NCBI RefSeq assembly: GCF_001886955.1
Contig: NZ_CP016804.1
Location: forward strand, 496,001-560,000
Source of the DNA: Halodesulfurarchaeum formicicum
Lineage (GTDB): Archaea > Halobacteriota > Halobacteria > Halobacteriales > Halobacteriaceae
Length of the DNA: 64,000 nt
Direction: 5' to 3'
A program made the translations under genes and the position numbers. This document shows positions 51,278 to 60,498 of this stretch, one piece after another. Every line of letters starts with the position of its first letter. Within the stretch, counting starts at the first letter, position 1. The notes below the pieces were generated by a model. It was given only the letters and a program-made list of their open reading frames with translations. It made no database searches and was not told the origin of the DNA.

Positions 51278-51460
51278 ATGCCACACGAGGCCTACGTCCA
51301 GTTGGTCTGTCCGGAGTGCCAGAAGGCCTGGGAAGCGACGCCGAGTGAACTCCCGGCTCCGGAAGCGAACTTTAGCTGTCCGAACTGTCATGCGACCCGC
51401 CGGACGGCCGAGTTCATGCGGACAGAACGCGATCTACAGAACCTCAAGAAACTCGCGTAG
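51278..51460 (+). CDS. Zinc-ribbon protein, unknown function
   Basis: This 60 aa protein, MPHEAYVQLVCPECQKAWEA then FSCPNCHATRRTAEFMRTER, has two C-x2-C pairs forming one zinc ribbon. A TATA-like CAAGCTTTTCTC is about 30 bases upstream. Conserved small proteins like this are common in haloarchaea; the function is unknown. Confidence 0.8.
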   Translation: MPHEAYVQLVCPECQKAWEATPSELPAPEANFSCPNCHATRRTAEFMRTERDLQNLKKLA

Positions 51461-51466
51461 CCGATT

Positions 51467-51865
51467 TTAGACCGAGGAGCGGGCGCCACAGGCGTCACAC
51501 TCCAGCAGTTCCGCTCCCTGCTCGTGGGTCAGATGCGTGTCGGGAAGCCCACACTCCGGGCAGATGACGTACTGATCGACATACTCGTCGATCACGGCCT
51601 GTACGCGTGATTCGTTGAACTCCCCGGTCAGCCGTGCGCGGCCCCGTTCATCGATCTGTGCGGCCGTGCCGAGTTCGTCTTGCAGGAACTTGAGGACGTG
51701 TTCGTCCTCCCGATCGAGCCGGTCCAGCAGGGCCTGGAAGTTCTCGAAGACCGTGACGTTTCCCTCCGTTCGGAGCTTCGGATCCGGAACCTCGAAGCGA
51801 CTCTCCTTTGCCGCGATGTCGGGTTTTGCCTCGAGGGCTCGTTCGAGTTGCTCGTCGTAGTCCAT
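51467..51865 (-). CDS. Translation initiation factor aIF-2 beta
   Basis: The protein is 132 aa: MDYDEQLERALEAKPDIAAK, then FENFQALLDRLDREDEHVLK, QIDERGRARLTGEFNES and the zinc-binding end CPECGLPDTHLTHEQGAELL with ECDACGA. It is full length for the archaeal beta subunit of the initiator-tRNA carrier aIF2. It is convergent with the zinc-ribbon gene. Confidence 0.95.
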   Translation of the reverse strand: MDYDEQLERALEAKPDIAAKESRFEVPDPKLRTEGNVTVFENFQALLDRLDREDEHVLKFLQDELGTAAQIDERGRARLTGEFNESRVQAVIDEYVDQYVICPECGLPDTHLTHEQGAELLECDACGARSSV

Positions 51866-51993
51866 ATCGTTGCAAGCGGGCGGGCCCCCTAAAAGCCTTT
51901 CAGGCCGCCTGTCCCGGGAATCCAGGGGTACAAGGCTTGGTAACTCTCCTCAGAGTAATACTATAACCCTGTACTCGTTACGATAGGGTGCAC

Positions 51994-52236
51994 ATGAAAA
52001 AACAGGAGCTCATCCACCTGCATGGACTCCTCGCCGAGGTCGGGAATTACTACGAGCGAGTATCCACACGAGAACTGGAACTTTCCGAATACGAATCCAA
52101 GGGCGTCCGACCGACTTCGATCCACAAATCGAAAACTGATCACAAATCGGCTGTTTTTGCACTCGCGAAGGGCATCACCGGCACTATGGACGAGGCCGAG
52201 AGTGCAGAAGAGACCGTGACGGCCAAGGCCGACTAA
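51994..52236 (+). CDS. UPF0058 family protein
   Basis: This 80 aa protein, MKKQELIHLHGLLAEVGNYY then GVRPTSIHKSKTDHKSAVFA and LAKGITGTM, matches the UPF0058 family of archaeal small helical proteins. A TATA-like TACTATAACC (51957-51966) sits about 30 bases before the start. Function is unknown. Confidence 0.88.
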   Translation: MKKQELIHLHGLLAEVGNYYERVSTRELELSEYESKGVRPTSIHKSKTDHKSAVFALAKGITGTMDEAESAEETVTAKAD

Positions 52237-52311
52237 CTGTTCTCACCGACCCGCGACCCGCGAAGCAAGCGCCAGTCAGCGACGGGTCTACGAGGAGGAA
52301 AATCGCCGGGT

Positions 52312-52752
52312 TCAGCCCTCGATGAGTTCGTCGAACTCCGGTAGTACGTCCTCTTCTGCGTCCGATTCGGTTTCCTCGGCCGACTCCGCTTCCTCCGCCG
52401 CCTCGTCCTCGTCGTCCTCGATGACCTCGACCTCCAGGACTTCCAGGGGGATGTTCTCCAGGCGCTGCCCGATCTCTTTCCGGGCGATCCGCGAGGCGTG
52501 TTCGGTTCGCTCGACGTTGAAGACCGTCATTTCGAGTTCGAGGGCGACCAGGCTCTCGTCGGCGGCGACGAAGGCCGGCTCCAGCTCCTCCCCGCAGTGG
52601 GGGCAGGTCCGCTCCCCCATGTCGATCTCCACGTAGTTGAGGTCGGGATTCAGCATCTCGCCCGTCTTCGAGATCGCGATCCGGACGGCCTCGTCGGGCG
52701 TTTCTACGTCGTACACCGGAACCGCGGCCTCGACAACGACCCTACAATCCAT
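52312..52752 (-). CDS. UPF0212 (DUF555) family protein
   Basis: The protein is 146 aa: MDCRVVVEAAVPVYDVETPD then AVRIAISKTGEMLNPDLNYV, with a zinc-like CPHC and a strongly acidic C-terminal tail (EDEDEAAEEAESAEE). It matches the archaeal UPF0212 family with unknown function. It is divergent from ogg. Confidence 0.88.
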   Translation of the reverse strand: MDCRVVVEAAVPVYDVETPDEAVRIAISKTGEMLNPDLNYVEIDMGERTCPHCGEELEPAFVAADESLVALELEMTVFNVERTEHASRIARKEIGQRLENIPLEVLEVEVIEDDEDEAAEEAESAEETESDAEEDVLPEFDELIEG

Positions 52753-52838
52753 GGGTATGTTGGCATAGCACGCCCGTGGTAAAAATAGATTGGCCCCGAA
52801 CCGACAGCCTTTCCGGGGGCAAACGCCCAGGTCTGTCG

Positions 52839-53702
52839 ATGGAATCCGGGCACATCGATGCGGCGGCCGTCCGTGGGCCGGTCGACCTGCAGATCATTCT
52901 GGAGAGTGGGCAGACCTTCCTCTGGCGACGGGTCGAGTCCGCCGACGGTACCTGGTTTCGGACCGTGGCCGGGACGGAGGTGATCGAAGTACGAGAAGAA
53001 ACGGGCGGTCTCACCTGGCGATCGACGACCGATGCCGCCGGGATCCTCCGCCGTCGCCTCGGTCTGGACGACGACCTCCCGGCGATCCAGTCCGCCTTTC
53101 CCGATCACCCGGTGCTCGAAGCGGCCACGACCCGATATCCCGGGCTCCGAGTGGTCGACGCGCCGGTAGTGCCCACGATTTTCTCTTTCATCCTCTCGGC
53201 CCAGATGCGGGTCGACCGGATCCACGAGAACGTCACTGCCCTCAGAGAGGGCTTCGGCGAACCGATCGCCTGGCGGGACACGACCGTTCACGCGTTCCCG
53301 ACGCCGTCAGCGCTGGCGCGGGCGGGCGAAGCCGAGTTACGTGATCTGGGACTGGGCTATCGAGCCCCCTACATCGAAGCGACCGCCGAGATGCTCCGGG
53401 ACGACGAAGTCGCCCTCGATGAGATCGCTGCCAGTCCGTACGAGGAAGCGAGAGCAGCGCTCACCCAGTTGGTGGGCGTGGGCCCGAAAGTCGCGGACTG
53501 TGTCCTGCTGTTCGCGATGGACTTCGACGAGCCGGTTCCCCTGGACACCTGGATCAACACCGCGATCGAGGAACACTTCCCGGACGCGGCAGGGAACTCC
53601 TACGAGTCGACCTCGCGAGCGATCCGTGATCGACTGGGCCCGAATCCGGGGTACGCCCAGACCTATCTGTTCACCCACCTCCGGACGAGCGGGGACCCGT
53701 AG
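52839..53702 (+). CDS. ogg: 8-oxoguanine DNA glycosylase (Ogg/HhH-GPD)
   Basis: The protein is 287 aa from the ATG at 52839. The N-terminal domain has GPVDLQIILESGQTFLWRRV (QxFxW, as in OGG1/AlkA). The helix-hairpin-helix is LTQLVGVGPKVADCVLLFAM, with catalytic Lys, and the Asp is in PVPLDTWINTAIEEHF. It removes oxidised guanine and has lyase activity. An upstream in-frame ATG at 52776 is less likely. Confidence 0.9.
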   Translation: MESGHIDAAAVRGPVDLQIILESGQTFLWRRVESADGTWFRTVAGTEVIEVREETGGLTWRSTTDAAGILRRRLGLDDDLPAIQSAFPDHPVLEAATTRYPGLRVVDAPVVPTIFSFILSAQMRVDRIHENVTALREGFGEPIAWRDTTVHAFPTPSALARAGEAELRDLGLGYRAPYIEATAEMLRDDEVALDEIAASPYEEARAALTQLVGVGPKVADCVLLFAMDFDEPVPLDTWINTAIEEHFPDAAGNSYESTSRAIRDRLGPNPGYAQTYLFTHLRTSGDP

Positions 53703-53747
53703 CCGCCGACCACTTCCTTTAGTGGGGTCGACCGTGTACCACGGGAC

Positions 53748-55181
53748 ATGATCGACAGCACCGAGATGGCGATCGTCGACCGCAACGCCGTGGCCCTGGG
53801 CGTTCGCGAGACGAACCTCATGGAGTCGGCCGGCAACGCGGTGGCGCGAGCGGTCCGGGACTTGGATCTGGACACCCCCGAGATCGCGGTTCTCGCCGGT
53901 CGGGGTAACAACGGCGGGGACGCACTCACGGCGGCCCGCTTTCTCGCCGATCTGAACCCGACGGTTCACCTCCTGGGCCATCCGGACCGCATCCGGAGTG
54001 CGGTCACTCGGGAGAAGTACGACGCCCTCCAGTCCGCCGAGGTGGCGACGAACGTCATTCGAGACGCGAGTGCCCTCTCGATCGGTGAGCCCGAGGTGAT
54101 CATCGATGGCGTGCTCGGGACCGGGGTCTCCGGCACCCCCCGAGAGCCGGAGCGCACGGCGATCCAGGCCATCAACGACACCGAGGCGACGGTCATCTCG
54201 GTCGACGTCCCCTCCGGGATGGACGTGGATACGGGTGAGCGACCAGGCGTTTCGGTCGTCGCGGACCAGATCATCACGTTCCACGACACGAAACCCGGGC
54301 TGGCAGACCACGAGAACGTGACTGTTGCGAACATCGGGATTCCACCCGCCGCCGAGCGATTCACTGGGCCGGGAGACCTGCAGCGACTGACCCGCCCCAC
54401 GGACGCTCACAAGGGCGACTTCGGCCGAGTGCTGGTGGTCGGCGGGGGCCCGTACACGGGCGCACCGGCACTTGCCGCTCAGGCCGCGCTCCGGGCCGGG
54501 GCTGACCTCGCGACGGTTCTCACGCCTGAACCGGTTGCCGATCAGGTCCAGGGCTTCAGCGAGGATCTGATCGTTCGCGGGCTTCCAGGCGCTCGGATCG
54601 AGCCCACGCACGTCTCGACGATCCTGGAGGCCGCAGCCGACCAGGACGTCTTGATCCTCGGCCCGGGTCTGGGGGCGGCCGATCCAACCCGTGAAGCCGT
54701 GGGACAACTTCTGGAGGCCTACGAGGGCAAAGCGGTCGTCGACGCGGACGCGATCAGCGTGGTTTCGGCCGTCGAGACTGACGCGTCTCTGATCCTGACT
54801 CCCCACCGTGGCGAGTTCGAGGGGCTGGGCGGCGAGTCCGCTGATGATCGTGACGGCTGGGCTACGTCGGCTGGCCGGGTCGCTGCGGATCTGGGCCAGA
54901 CGCTGCTCCTCAAGGGCCCCCACGACGTGATCACTGACGGCGATCGCACGCGCATCAACCGGACGGGCAACCCCGGCATGACCGTGGGCGGAACTGGCGA
55001 CGTGCTCGCTGGGGTCACGGGGGCTACCTTCGCCACGCTCGATCCGGTGCCGGCCGCGGCGGTCGCGGCCTACCTGACCGGGATGGCTGGCGACCTCGCG
55101 GCTGAGTCACGGAACGGGGGGCTCCTCGCCTCCGATCTCCTTGGGACCTTGCCGTCGGCACTCGGGGGTGAACAGGCATGA
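53748..55181 (+). CDS. Bifunctional NAD(P)HX epimerase/dehydratase
   Basis: The protein is 477 aa. An N-terminal YjeF_N epimerase domain (about 1-210: LAGRGNNGGDALTAARFLA, DGVLGTGVSGTPREPE, VISVDVPSGMDVDTG) is fused to a C-terminal ribokinase-like dehydratase (HKGDFGRVLVVGGGPYTGAP, LTPHRGEFEGL, NPGMTVGGTGDVLAGVTGA). It repairs hydrated nicotinamide cofactors. Its stop overlaps the ATG of moaC (ATGA). Confidence 0.94.
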   Translation: MIDSTEMAIVDRNAVALGVRETNLMESAGNAVARAVRDLDLDTPEIAVLAGRGNNGGDALTAARFLADLNPTVHLLGHPDRIRSAVTREKYDALQSAEVATNVIRDASALSIGEPEVIIDGVLGTGVSGTPREPERTAIQAINDTEATVISVDVPSGMDVDTGERPGVSVVADQIITFHDTKPGLADHENVTVANIGIPPAAERFTGPGDLQRLTRPTDAHKGDFGRVLVVGGGPYTGAPALAAQAALRAGADLATVLTPEPVADQVQGFSEDLIVRGLPGARIEPTHVSTILEAAADQDVLILGPGLGAADPTREAVGQLLEAYEGKAVVDADAISVVSAVETDASLILTPHRGEFEGLGGESADDRDGWATSAGRVAADLGQTLLLKGPHDVITDGDRTRINRTGNPGMTVGGTGDVLAGVTGATFATLDPVPAAAVAAYLTGMAGDLAAESRNGGLLASDLLGTLPSALGGEQA

Positions 55182-55663
55182 GCGACGAGGACGAACTGAC
55201 CCATACTACCGCCGAGGGCGAGGCCCAGATGGTCGACGTGGGGGACAAACCGGACACCGCCAGGCGGGCTGTCGCTCGTGGGACGATCCACCTCCAGCCC
55301 TCGACGATCGACGCGATTCAGGCCGATTCGGTGGGCAAGGGGAACGTCCTGGCTACGGCTCGTGTCGGGGCGATCCAGGCCGTCAAACACACCTGGGAGA
55401 CGATTCCGATGTGCCATCAGATCCCGATCACGAACGTCGAGACCGACTTTGACGTGGCACGAGAGACGATCACGCTCACCGTGGCCGTCGAGACGACGGG
55501 GAAAACTGGCTGCGAGATGGAGGCCCTCCAGGGCACGACGACCGGCCTCGACGTGATCTGGGACATGGTGAAGGCCGCCGAGAAAGACGCCGACGGGCAG
55601 TATCCGGACACGGCTATCGGCGACGTCCGGGTCGTCGAGAAGGAAAAACGGGCGCTCGATTGA
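55178..55663 (+). CDS. moaC: Cyclic pyranopterin monophosphate synthase
   Basis: The protein is 161 aa: MVDVGDKPDTARRAVARG, then KHTWETIPMCHQIPITNVET, KTGCEMEALQGTTTGLDVIW and the acidic end. The MCHQIP and EMEAL motifs are the MoaC active site. It completes the first step of molybdopterin synthesis. It is coupled to the NAD(P)HX repair gene and relates to the molbindin-like gene at 15459 only by pathway. Confidence 0.95.
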   Translation: MSDEDELTHTTAEGEAQMVDVGDKPDTARRAVARGTIHLQPSTIDAIQADSVGKGNVLATARVGAIQAVKHTWETIPMCHQIPITNVETDFDVARETITLTVAVETTGKTGCEMEALQGTTTGLDVIWDMVKAAEKDADGQYPDTAIGDVRVVEKEKRALD

Positions 55664-56965
55664 TCAGGCGTCCGCCGCCAGGTCACTCGCCTTGGCACGT
55701 GTCTGTTCGACGACCGCCGGTCGGGCCAGAAAGTCCACGATGACCTCCGAATCACGGTACTCCACGTCCTCGACGAAGGCGTTGTCGTGAACCCAGGAGA
55801 CCACGCTCATCGTGTCCTCGGTCATCGGGAGGACCAGCCGTTCGCGCTTGCGGTCGGGCAGTTCCTCGTGGATGCGCGCCCGTAACTCCTCCAGGTTCGT
55901 CTCCGCTTTCGCGCTCACCGCAACCGGATTCGGGGCCAGCGCACGCAGTGCCGCCCGTTTTTCCTCCAGCTCAGCGTCGTCGATTCGGTCGATCTTGTTG
56001 AGCACCGTCACGATCGGCGCTTCGTTGCGCTCGTAGAGCGTGTCGTGACTGGTCATGAGCTTCTCGCGGATCTCCGCGATCGGCTCGCTCACGTCCACGA
56101 CGAGCAGCACGAGATCCGCCCGGTAGACCGATTCCAGGGTCGACTTGAAGGACTCGACCAGCCAGTGGGGTAAATCGCTGATGAATCCGACTGTGTCAGT
56201 GAGCAGGGCGTCCCGCCGTTCGAGATCGAGTCGCCGAGTCGTCGTCCCGAGGGTAGTGAACAGCCGATCCTCGCGCTCGGCCGTCGGATCGAGGTCGGGG
56301 TGGATCGACTCGTTCTCCCCGACTTCCAGGTCCTCGGCCAGGGCCTGCATCAAGGTCGACTTCCCGGCGTTCGTGTAGCCTGCCAGGGCGACCAGGTCGA
56401 ACCCGGACTCCCGGCGCTTTTCCCGCCGGTCCTGCTCGGTCTCCTCGATCCGTTCGAGTTCGTCCCGGATCCGGCTGATCCGGGATTTGATGTCCTGCTC
56501 GCGGCTCTCGTCGTACTCGCCCAGGCCCATGAACCCGGGTCGCTCCTCACGTTTGGCGAGGCTGGTCTTGGCCTCGGCTCGTGGAAGTTCATAGCGCAGT
56601 TCCGCGAGTTCGACCTGGAGCTGGGCTTTCCGGGTCTGGGCCCGCTGTCCGAAGATATCCAGTATCAGCCGGAACCGGTCCTTGACCGTCACGCCCTCCG
56701 GAAGTTCGTTCCCGAGGTTGTACACTTGATAGGGGCCAAGTCGGTTGTCGAAGATCACCGTCCGGGCACCGGTCGCCTCGACCTGCTCGGTGAGTTCCTC
56801 GACCTTCCCGGCCCCGAGTTGCAGGGCCGGGTCCGGTTCGCGACGCTGTGTGCACTCGCCGACGACCTCGTAGCCGGCTGCGGCGGCAAGCTGTCTGATC
56901 TCGGCCGTGTCCGGCTGGCCGTCCCTGACTCGCTTCGCGATGATCGCCCGGTCGGGTTCCGTCAC
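55664..56965 (-). CDS. hflX: GTPase HflX
   Basis: The protein is 433 aa from the GTG at 56965 (MTEPDRAIIAKRVRDGQPDT). The N-terminal HflX domain has LQLGAGKVEELTEQV and ARTVIFDNRLGPYQVYNLG. The G domain has GYTNAGKSTLMQAL, LTDTVGFISDLPHWLVESFK and VTVLNKIDR. HflX splits or rescues ribosomes. The TATA-like CTTAAG (56992-56997) is 27 bases before this GTG; an alternative GTG at 56992 would lie at the TATA box and is unlikely. Confidence 0.93.
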   Translation of the reverse strand: MTEPDRAIIAKRVRDGQPDTAEIRQLAAAAGYEVVGECTQRREPDPALQLGAGKVEELTEQVEATGARTVIFDNRLGPYQVYNLGNELPEGVTVKDRFRLILDIFGQRAQTRKAQLQVELAELRYELPRAEAKTSLAKREERPGFMGLGEYDESREQDIKSRISRIRDELERIEETEQDRREKRRESGFDLVALAGYTNAGKSTLMQALAEDLEVGENESIHPDLDPTAEREDRLFTTLGTTTRRLDLERRDALLTDTVGFISDLPHWLVESFKSTLESVYRADLVLLVVDVSEPIAEIREKLMTSHDTLYERNEAPIVTVLNKIDRIDDAELEEKRAALRALAPNPVAVSAKAETNLEELRARIHEELPDRKRERLVLPMTEDTMSVVSWVHDNAFVEDVEYRDSEVIVDFLARPAVVEQTRAKASDLAADA

Positions 56966-57046
56966 TCGCCGCTCTGTAGGGGCCGAGATCACTTAAGGGC
57001 CATGCGGGGCACAAAGGACTTACCGGAGAACGGCCCAACGAGGGGT

Positions 57047-57367
57047 ATGGCGCTCGAACTGGACCCGACACAACTCGGCCTCGAATTCGGTAGCGGGGCC
57101 GTGATCGGCGCGATTATCGGGTTTGCCTTCAAGAAGATCGCGAAGGTGATCGCGGTCATCGTGGGCCTCGAACTCGCGCTGTTCAAGTTCCTCGAATCGC
57201 GGGGCATCTTGACCGTGGACTGGGACCGCCTCACGGGCGGGCTCCTGGATCTGACACAGACCGCCTCGATGGAGACCCCGCCGCCCTGGGTGAACACGTT
57301 CCTCTCGACGCTCTCCGTTGGGGCCGGCTTCACCGGGGGCTTCCTCGTCGGCTTCAAGAAAGGATAG
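57047..57367 (+). CDS. FUN14-family membrane protein
   Basis: This 106 aa protein, MALELDPTQLGLEFGSGAVI then GAIIGFAFKKIAKVIAVIVG and GAGFTGGFLVGFKKG, has two or three hydrophobic helices and a Gly-rich FUN14 pattern. The eukaryotic relatives are mitochondrial outer-membrane proteins; the archaeal role is unknown. The ATG at 57047 is the family start. It is convergent with the SBDS gene. Confidence 0.85.
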   Translation: MALELDPTQLGLEFGSGAVIGAIIGFAFKKIAKVIAVIVGLELALFKFLESRGILTVDWDRLTGGLLDLTQTASMETPPPWVNTFLSTLSVGAGFTGGFLVGFKKG

Positions 57368-57370
57368 TTT

Positions 57371-58096
57371 TCAGCGGCGGGCGATCTCGTCTTCGTCCCG
57401 GATGATCTGGACCTCCGCCTCGCCGCTCGTGTGCTCGTTGACCAGATCGTAGAAGTCGTTTTGCAGCCCTGCCGGGAAGGTCAGGACCCCGATCCAGGAG
57501 CCATCCGCCTGCCACTCCTCCCGTTCTAGGTCTCCGAACTGCCGGATCTGGGCCTGGGCGCTCCCGGCATAGTCCGGTGGGACCTGGACGGCCATGGTTA
57601 CCTCGTCGAACCGGATCGGGATCACGGGTCGCAACGCATCGAGAGCGTCCTCGACCTGTGACTCGACCCGCTCCATCGGGTCGACGTCGAACCCGGCCTC
57701 CTCCAGGGCGTTCTCGATTCGATCCGGGGGGTGCGGGGCGTCGTCCATCTGTGGGTTCACGGCGTTGCGCGCGATCCGGTCGATGAGTTCGCGGCGCTTG
57801 CGTTCGAGCATCTTCCGGCGCTGTTCGGCGGTGATCTGGATCTCCCCGCGCTCGATCACCTGCGGGATGATCTCCATCGGATCCGTGGTGTCAAAGACTT
57901 TCTCGACGTCCGATTCGGCCGGTCGATCGCCTCGCGAGGCGTTCTCGAAGACGTCCCGGGCCGCGATCACGTCCTCCAGGTCCCCATCGAACTCCCCACG
58001 TTTGATCGCGAGGGCCGCGTCCGGATCGACGAGGACCTCGAAGCGCGCCCCGTGGGACTCGAGCCGCGCCGTCACTGCATCGTCAAGTGATATCAT
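57371..58096 (-). CDS. SBDS/SDO1 ribosome maturation protein
   Basis: The protein is 241 aa with the three-domain layout: MISLDDAVTARLESHGARFE then VLVDPDAALAIKRGEF, TTDPMEIIPQVIERGEIQIT, RRKMLERKRRELIDRIARNA and the ferredoxin-like C-terminal domain with RPVIPIRFDEVTMAVQVPP. It helps release aIF6 from the large ribosomal subunit. It is the last gene of the proteasome-RNase P operon on the minus strand. Confidence 0.95.
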   Translation of the reverse strand: MISLDDAVTARLESHGARFEVLVDPDAALAIKRGEFDGDLEDVIAARDVFENASRGDRPAESDVEKVFDTTDPMEIIPQVIERGEIQITAEQRRKMLERKRRELIDRIARNAVNPQMDDAPHPPDRIENALEEAGFDVDPMERVESQVEDALDALRPVIPIRFDEVTMAVQVPPDYAGSAQAQIRQFGDLEREEWQADGSWIGVLTFPAGLQNDFYDLVNEHTSGEAEVQIIRDEDEIARR

Positions 58097-58135
58097 GGCC
58101 TGCGCTACGGCGTGGAGCGTGAAAAATGTAGCACG

Positions 58136-58849
58136 TCACTCCGGCAGGGCGGCTTCGATCTCCTCGTTGGTGAGTTGGATGTACTGCTCGGACTCGGCGT
58201 CCACCGTCGCCGCGCCCACGCCCGCGGGATCGAGGGGCTCCTCCTGGACCGAGCCCAGAGCCTGGAGTCCGAGTTCGACGGCCTCGGCCAGTTCGATTTC
58301 GGGGTCGTACTCGGCTTCGAGAGACGACTGGATCTCCTCCCGATCGGAGCCGATGGCGATCGCCTGCCACTCGTAGGGCGTACCACTCGGGTCCGTCTCG
58401 AAGAGGCGTGGCTGGCCGTCGTCCAGTCCACCGACCAGCAGGGCCACGCCGAAGGGCCGGGCCCCGCCGATCTGGGTGAACTGCTGGATGTGATCGGTCA
58501 CGTCCTTGGTGAGCGTTTCGACCCCGATGGCCTGCTCGTACCGCAGTCGCTCGACCTGGGCGTCCCGGCGGGCGAAGTCGATCAGTCGGCGGGCGTCGGC
58601 GACGTGGCCAGCACTCGCGATGCCGACGTGATCGTCGACCTTGTGGAGTTTCTCCACGGAGTCCTGTTCGACCAGCGGGGATCGAACCGGCTTGTCGACG
58701 ATCAGTGCAACCCCGTCGCTGGCTCGCACCCCGATGCTCGCCGTGCCTCGCTTGACTGCCTCCCGGGCGTACTCGACCTGGTAGAGTCGGCCGTCCGGGG
58801 AGAAGATGGTGATGCCACGATCGTACGCTTGCTGTTGTTGTCCTTGCAT
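58136..58849 (-). CDS. psmA: Proteasome alpha subunit
   Basis: The protein is 237 aa with the alpha signature AYDRGITIFSPDGRLYQVEY then AREAVKRGTASIGVRASDGV. The N-terminal helix MQGQQQQAYD forms the gate. The acidic C-terminus lacks the HbYX motif, as expected of alpha subunits. It assembles the outer rings of the 20S proteasome, served by AAA ATPases such as PAN or CDC48 (32464). Confidence 0.96.
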   Translation of the reverse strand: MQGQQQQAYDRGITIFSPDGRLYQVEYAREAVKRGTASIGVRASDGVALIVDKPVRSPLVEQDSVEKLHKVDDHVGIASAGHVADARRLIDFARRDAQVERLRYEQAIGVETLTKDVTDHIQQFTQIGGARPFGVALLVGGLDDGQPRLFETDPSGTPYEWQAIAIGSDREEIQSSLEAEYDPEIELAEAVELGLQALGSVQEEPLDPAGVGAATVDAESEQYIQLTNEEIEAALPE

Positions 58850-59326
58850 TTAGAGATCCCGGGGTGTTGCCCCGACGAAGGTGTCCGCGCACTCGACGTC
58901 GACGCGGTCCTCCCGCAGGTGGGCGGTCGCCTCACCGTCGCGAAAGGTCACGGCCGTCGAGTCGGTCACGGCTGGCGGTCCCTGCAGGAACGACCGCCTG
59001 GTGGCTCGAACTGTTCCGCCCACCCCCCGAACGCCGACCCGAACCGGCTGGTCCTGGACGGAATCGACACACGCGATTGCGGCCCGGGCCTGCTCGACGG
59101 TCCCTCGGCGGACCCGAACGAGCGCCCAGCCACCGCCGGGATACAGGTCGGTCTCCAGGACACGCGGATCAACCTCGGCGCTTCCGGGATCGCCCAGAAG
59201 CGTCCGTGTCGCCGTCCAGACCGCCTCCTGGAGGGGTCGCTCCGCGAGGGTGACATCCGGCCACGTCTCTATCTCGACGGCGAGATAGCGATAGCGCGGT
59301 CGGAGGTGTTTCGGGAGGTGGCGCAC
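58850..59326 (-). CDS. rnp2: RNase P protein component 2 (Pop5)
   Basis: This 158 aa protein, MRHLPKHLRPRYRYLAVEIE then VWTATRTLLGDPGSAEVDPR and ARAAIACVDSVQDQPVRVGV, matches the archaeal Pop5/Rpp14 family. It binds the RNase P RNA with Rpp30 (next gene) to process tRNA 5' ends. It ends next to psmA. Confidence 0.93.
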   Translation of the reverse strand: MRHLPKHLRPRYRYLAVEIETWPDVTLAERPLQEAVWTATRTLLGDPGSAEVDPRVLETDLYPGGGWALVRVRRGTVEQARAAIACVDSVQDQPVRVGVRGVGGTVRATRRSFLQGPPAVTDSTAVTFRDGEATAHLREDRVDVECADTFVGATPRDL

Positions 59327-59375
59327 GGCAAGGGGTTACACGTGGACTGTTGTAACTCCACGGATCGAGGTGGTC

Positions 59376-60074
59376 TCAGCTTTCGGGCTCGGAGACGGTG
59401 ACCCCCGGCCCCACGGTGTCCGGGTCCCGCCGGTGTCGATTCCGCTCGGCGATGGTTCGCCAGGCCGCCAGTCCCTGCTGGATCGTTTCGTGGTCGAAGC
59501 CGATCTGGGCACCCACCGCGAACAACTCCCGCGGCCCGCGAACCTGTAGATGGCTCGATGGGGCTCCAGAAACGACAAACGGCGCGCCCGCATCAGCGAC
59601 GAGTTCGTGGAGTTTTCGGAGCGCTTTGATCGCTCGCACTCGGTCGCCGCCACTCGATCGGAGCACGGGACCGAGATTTAACTCCAGTGCGACGTCGTTT
59701 GCGGCGGCGGTCTGGGCGATTACGTGGTTGACGTCCCCGGCCCCGCCCATGGGATCGGCGAGGACGTCCACCTGGGCTTGCTCGACCACGAAGCGATTCA
59801 TCTCCGGATCGCGACCCTGGACGAGAAGCACTTCGGCTTCGGGCCGGCGATTCCCGATCGCGCCGCTTGCCCGCCCCGGTTCGTCGGCGGTGATCTCGAT
59901 GCCCTGGACCACGTCGATGCCGTGGGTCTCTGCGATGGCCTCGTGATCGACCGCTGCGGGCGTGGACTGACGATTCCTGACGACCAGGCCCTCGAACCCG
60001 GCGTTTTTCACAGTCAGCCCGAACCTGTCGGGGGTTGTCGGCCCGTCCTCGCGAACGCGGACGGATTCGTACAT
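59376..60074 (-). CDS. rnp3: RNase P protein component 3 (Rpp30)
   Basis: The protein is 232 aa from the ATG at 60074 (MYESVRVREDGPTTPDRFGL). It is a TIM-barrel-like PHP fold protein: AGFEGLVVRNRQST, VQGIEITADEP, VDVLADPMGGAGDVNHVIAQ and ALELNLGPVLRSSG. It pairs with Pop5 in the catalytic-domain binding subcomplex of RNase P. Confidence 0.93.
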   Translation of the reverse strand: MYESVRVREDGPTTPDRFGLTVKNAGFEGLVVRNRQSTPAAVDHEAIAETHGIDVVQGIEITADEPGRASGAIGNRRPEAEVLLVQGRDPEMNRFVVEQAQVDVLADPMGGAGDVNHVIAQTAAANDVALELNLGPVLRSSGGDRVRAIKALRKLHELVADAGAPFVVSGAPSSHLQVRGPRELFAVGAQIGFDHETIQQGLAAWRTIAERNRHRRDPDTVGPGVTVSEPES

Positions 60075-60075
60075 C

Positions 60076-60492
60076 TCAGGAGAGGGCCTCCCGGGCGTTT
60101 TCGAGGGCGTTCTCCCGGTTGGCCGGGTAGGCCTCGACCTTCGCCCGGAGGGTGATGCCGTCGCCGCGTGTGACCTCGCCACGGGCGGCGGCCTGCTTGT
60201 CCAGTGTCACGTAGAAGGCGTTGTTGTCGTCGAGTCGATCCCCCAGTTCGTCCAGGAGTTCGGCCATGTTCACCCCGTCCCGGAGGCGCTCGAAGACGTG
60301 TTCGATCTCGTCGGTGCGTTCCAGTCGGGCGCTGAGGACGACGATTCGATCGCCGTGATGGCCCTCCCCGACCGAGGACTCGATTTCGGCCTCCGGCGGG
60401 AGCAACGTCCGGAGTGCCGAACGCACGCGGTCCTCGGCCTCCGTCTCGTAGCAGAAGGCCCGGAGGTCGACGTAGTGGAAGGGAAGGCCCAT
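60076..60492 (-). CDS. RNA-binding protein COG1325 (exosome-associated)
   Basis: The protein is 138 aa: MGLPFHYVDLRAFCYETEAE, then GEGHHGDRIVVLSARLERTD and DDNNAFYVTLDKQAAARGE. It fits the COG1325 family of RNA-binding proteins that lie in archaeal exosome/RNase P gene clusters. It directly precedes rnp3 with a one-base gap. Confidence 0.88.
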   Translation of the reverse strand: MGLPFHYVDLRAFCYETEAEDRVRSALRTLLPPEAEIESSVGEGHHGDRIVVLSARLERTDEIEHVFERLRDGVNMAELLDELGDRLDDNNAFYVTLDKQAAARGEVTRGDGITLRAKVEAYPANRENALENAREALS

Positions 60493-60498
60493 GCCCGC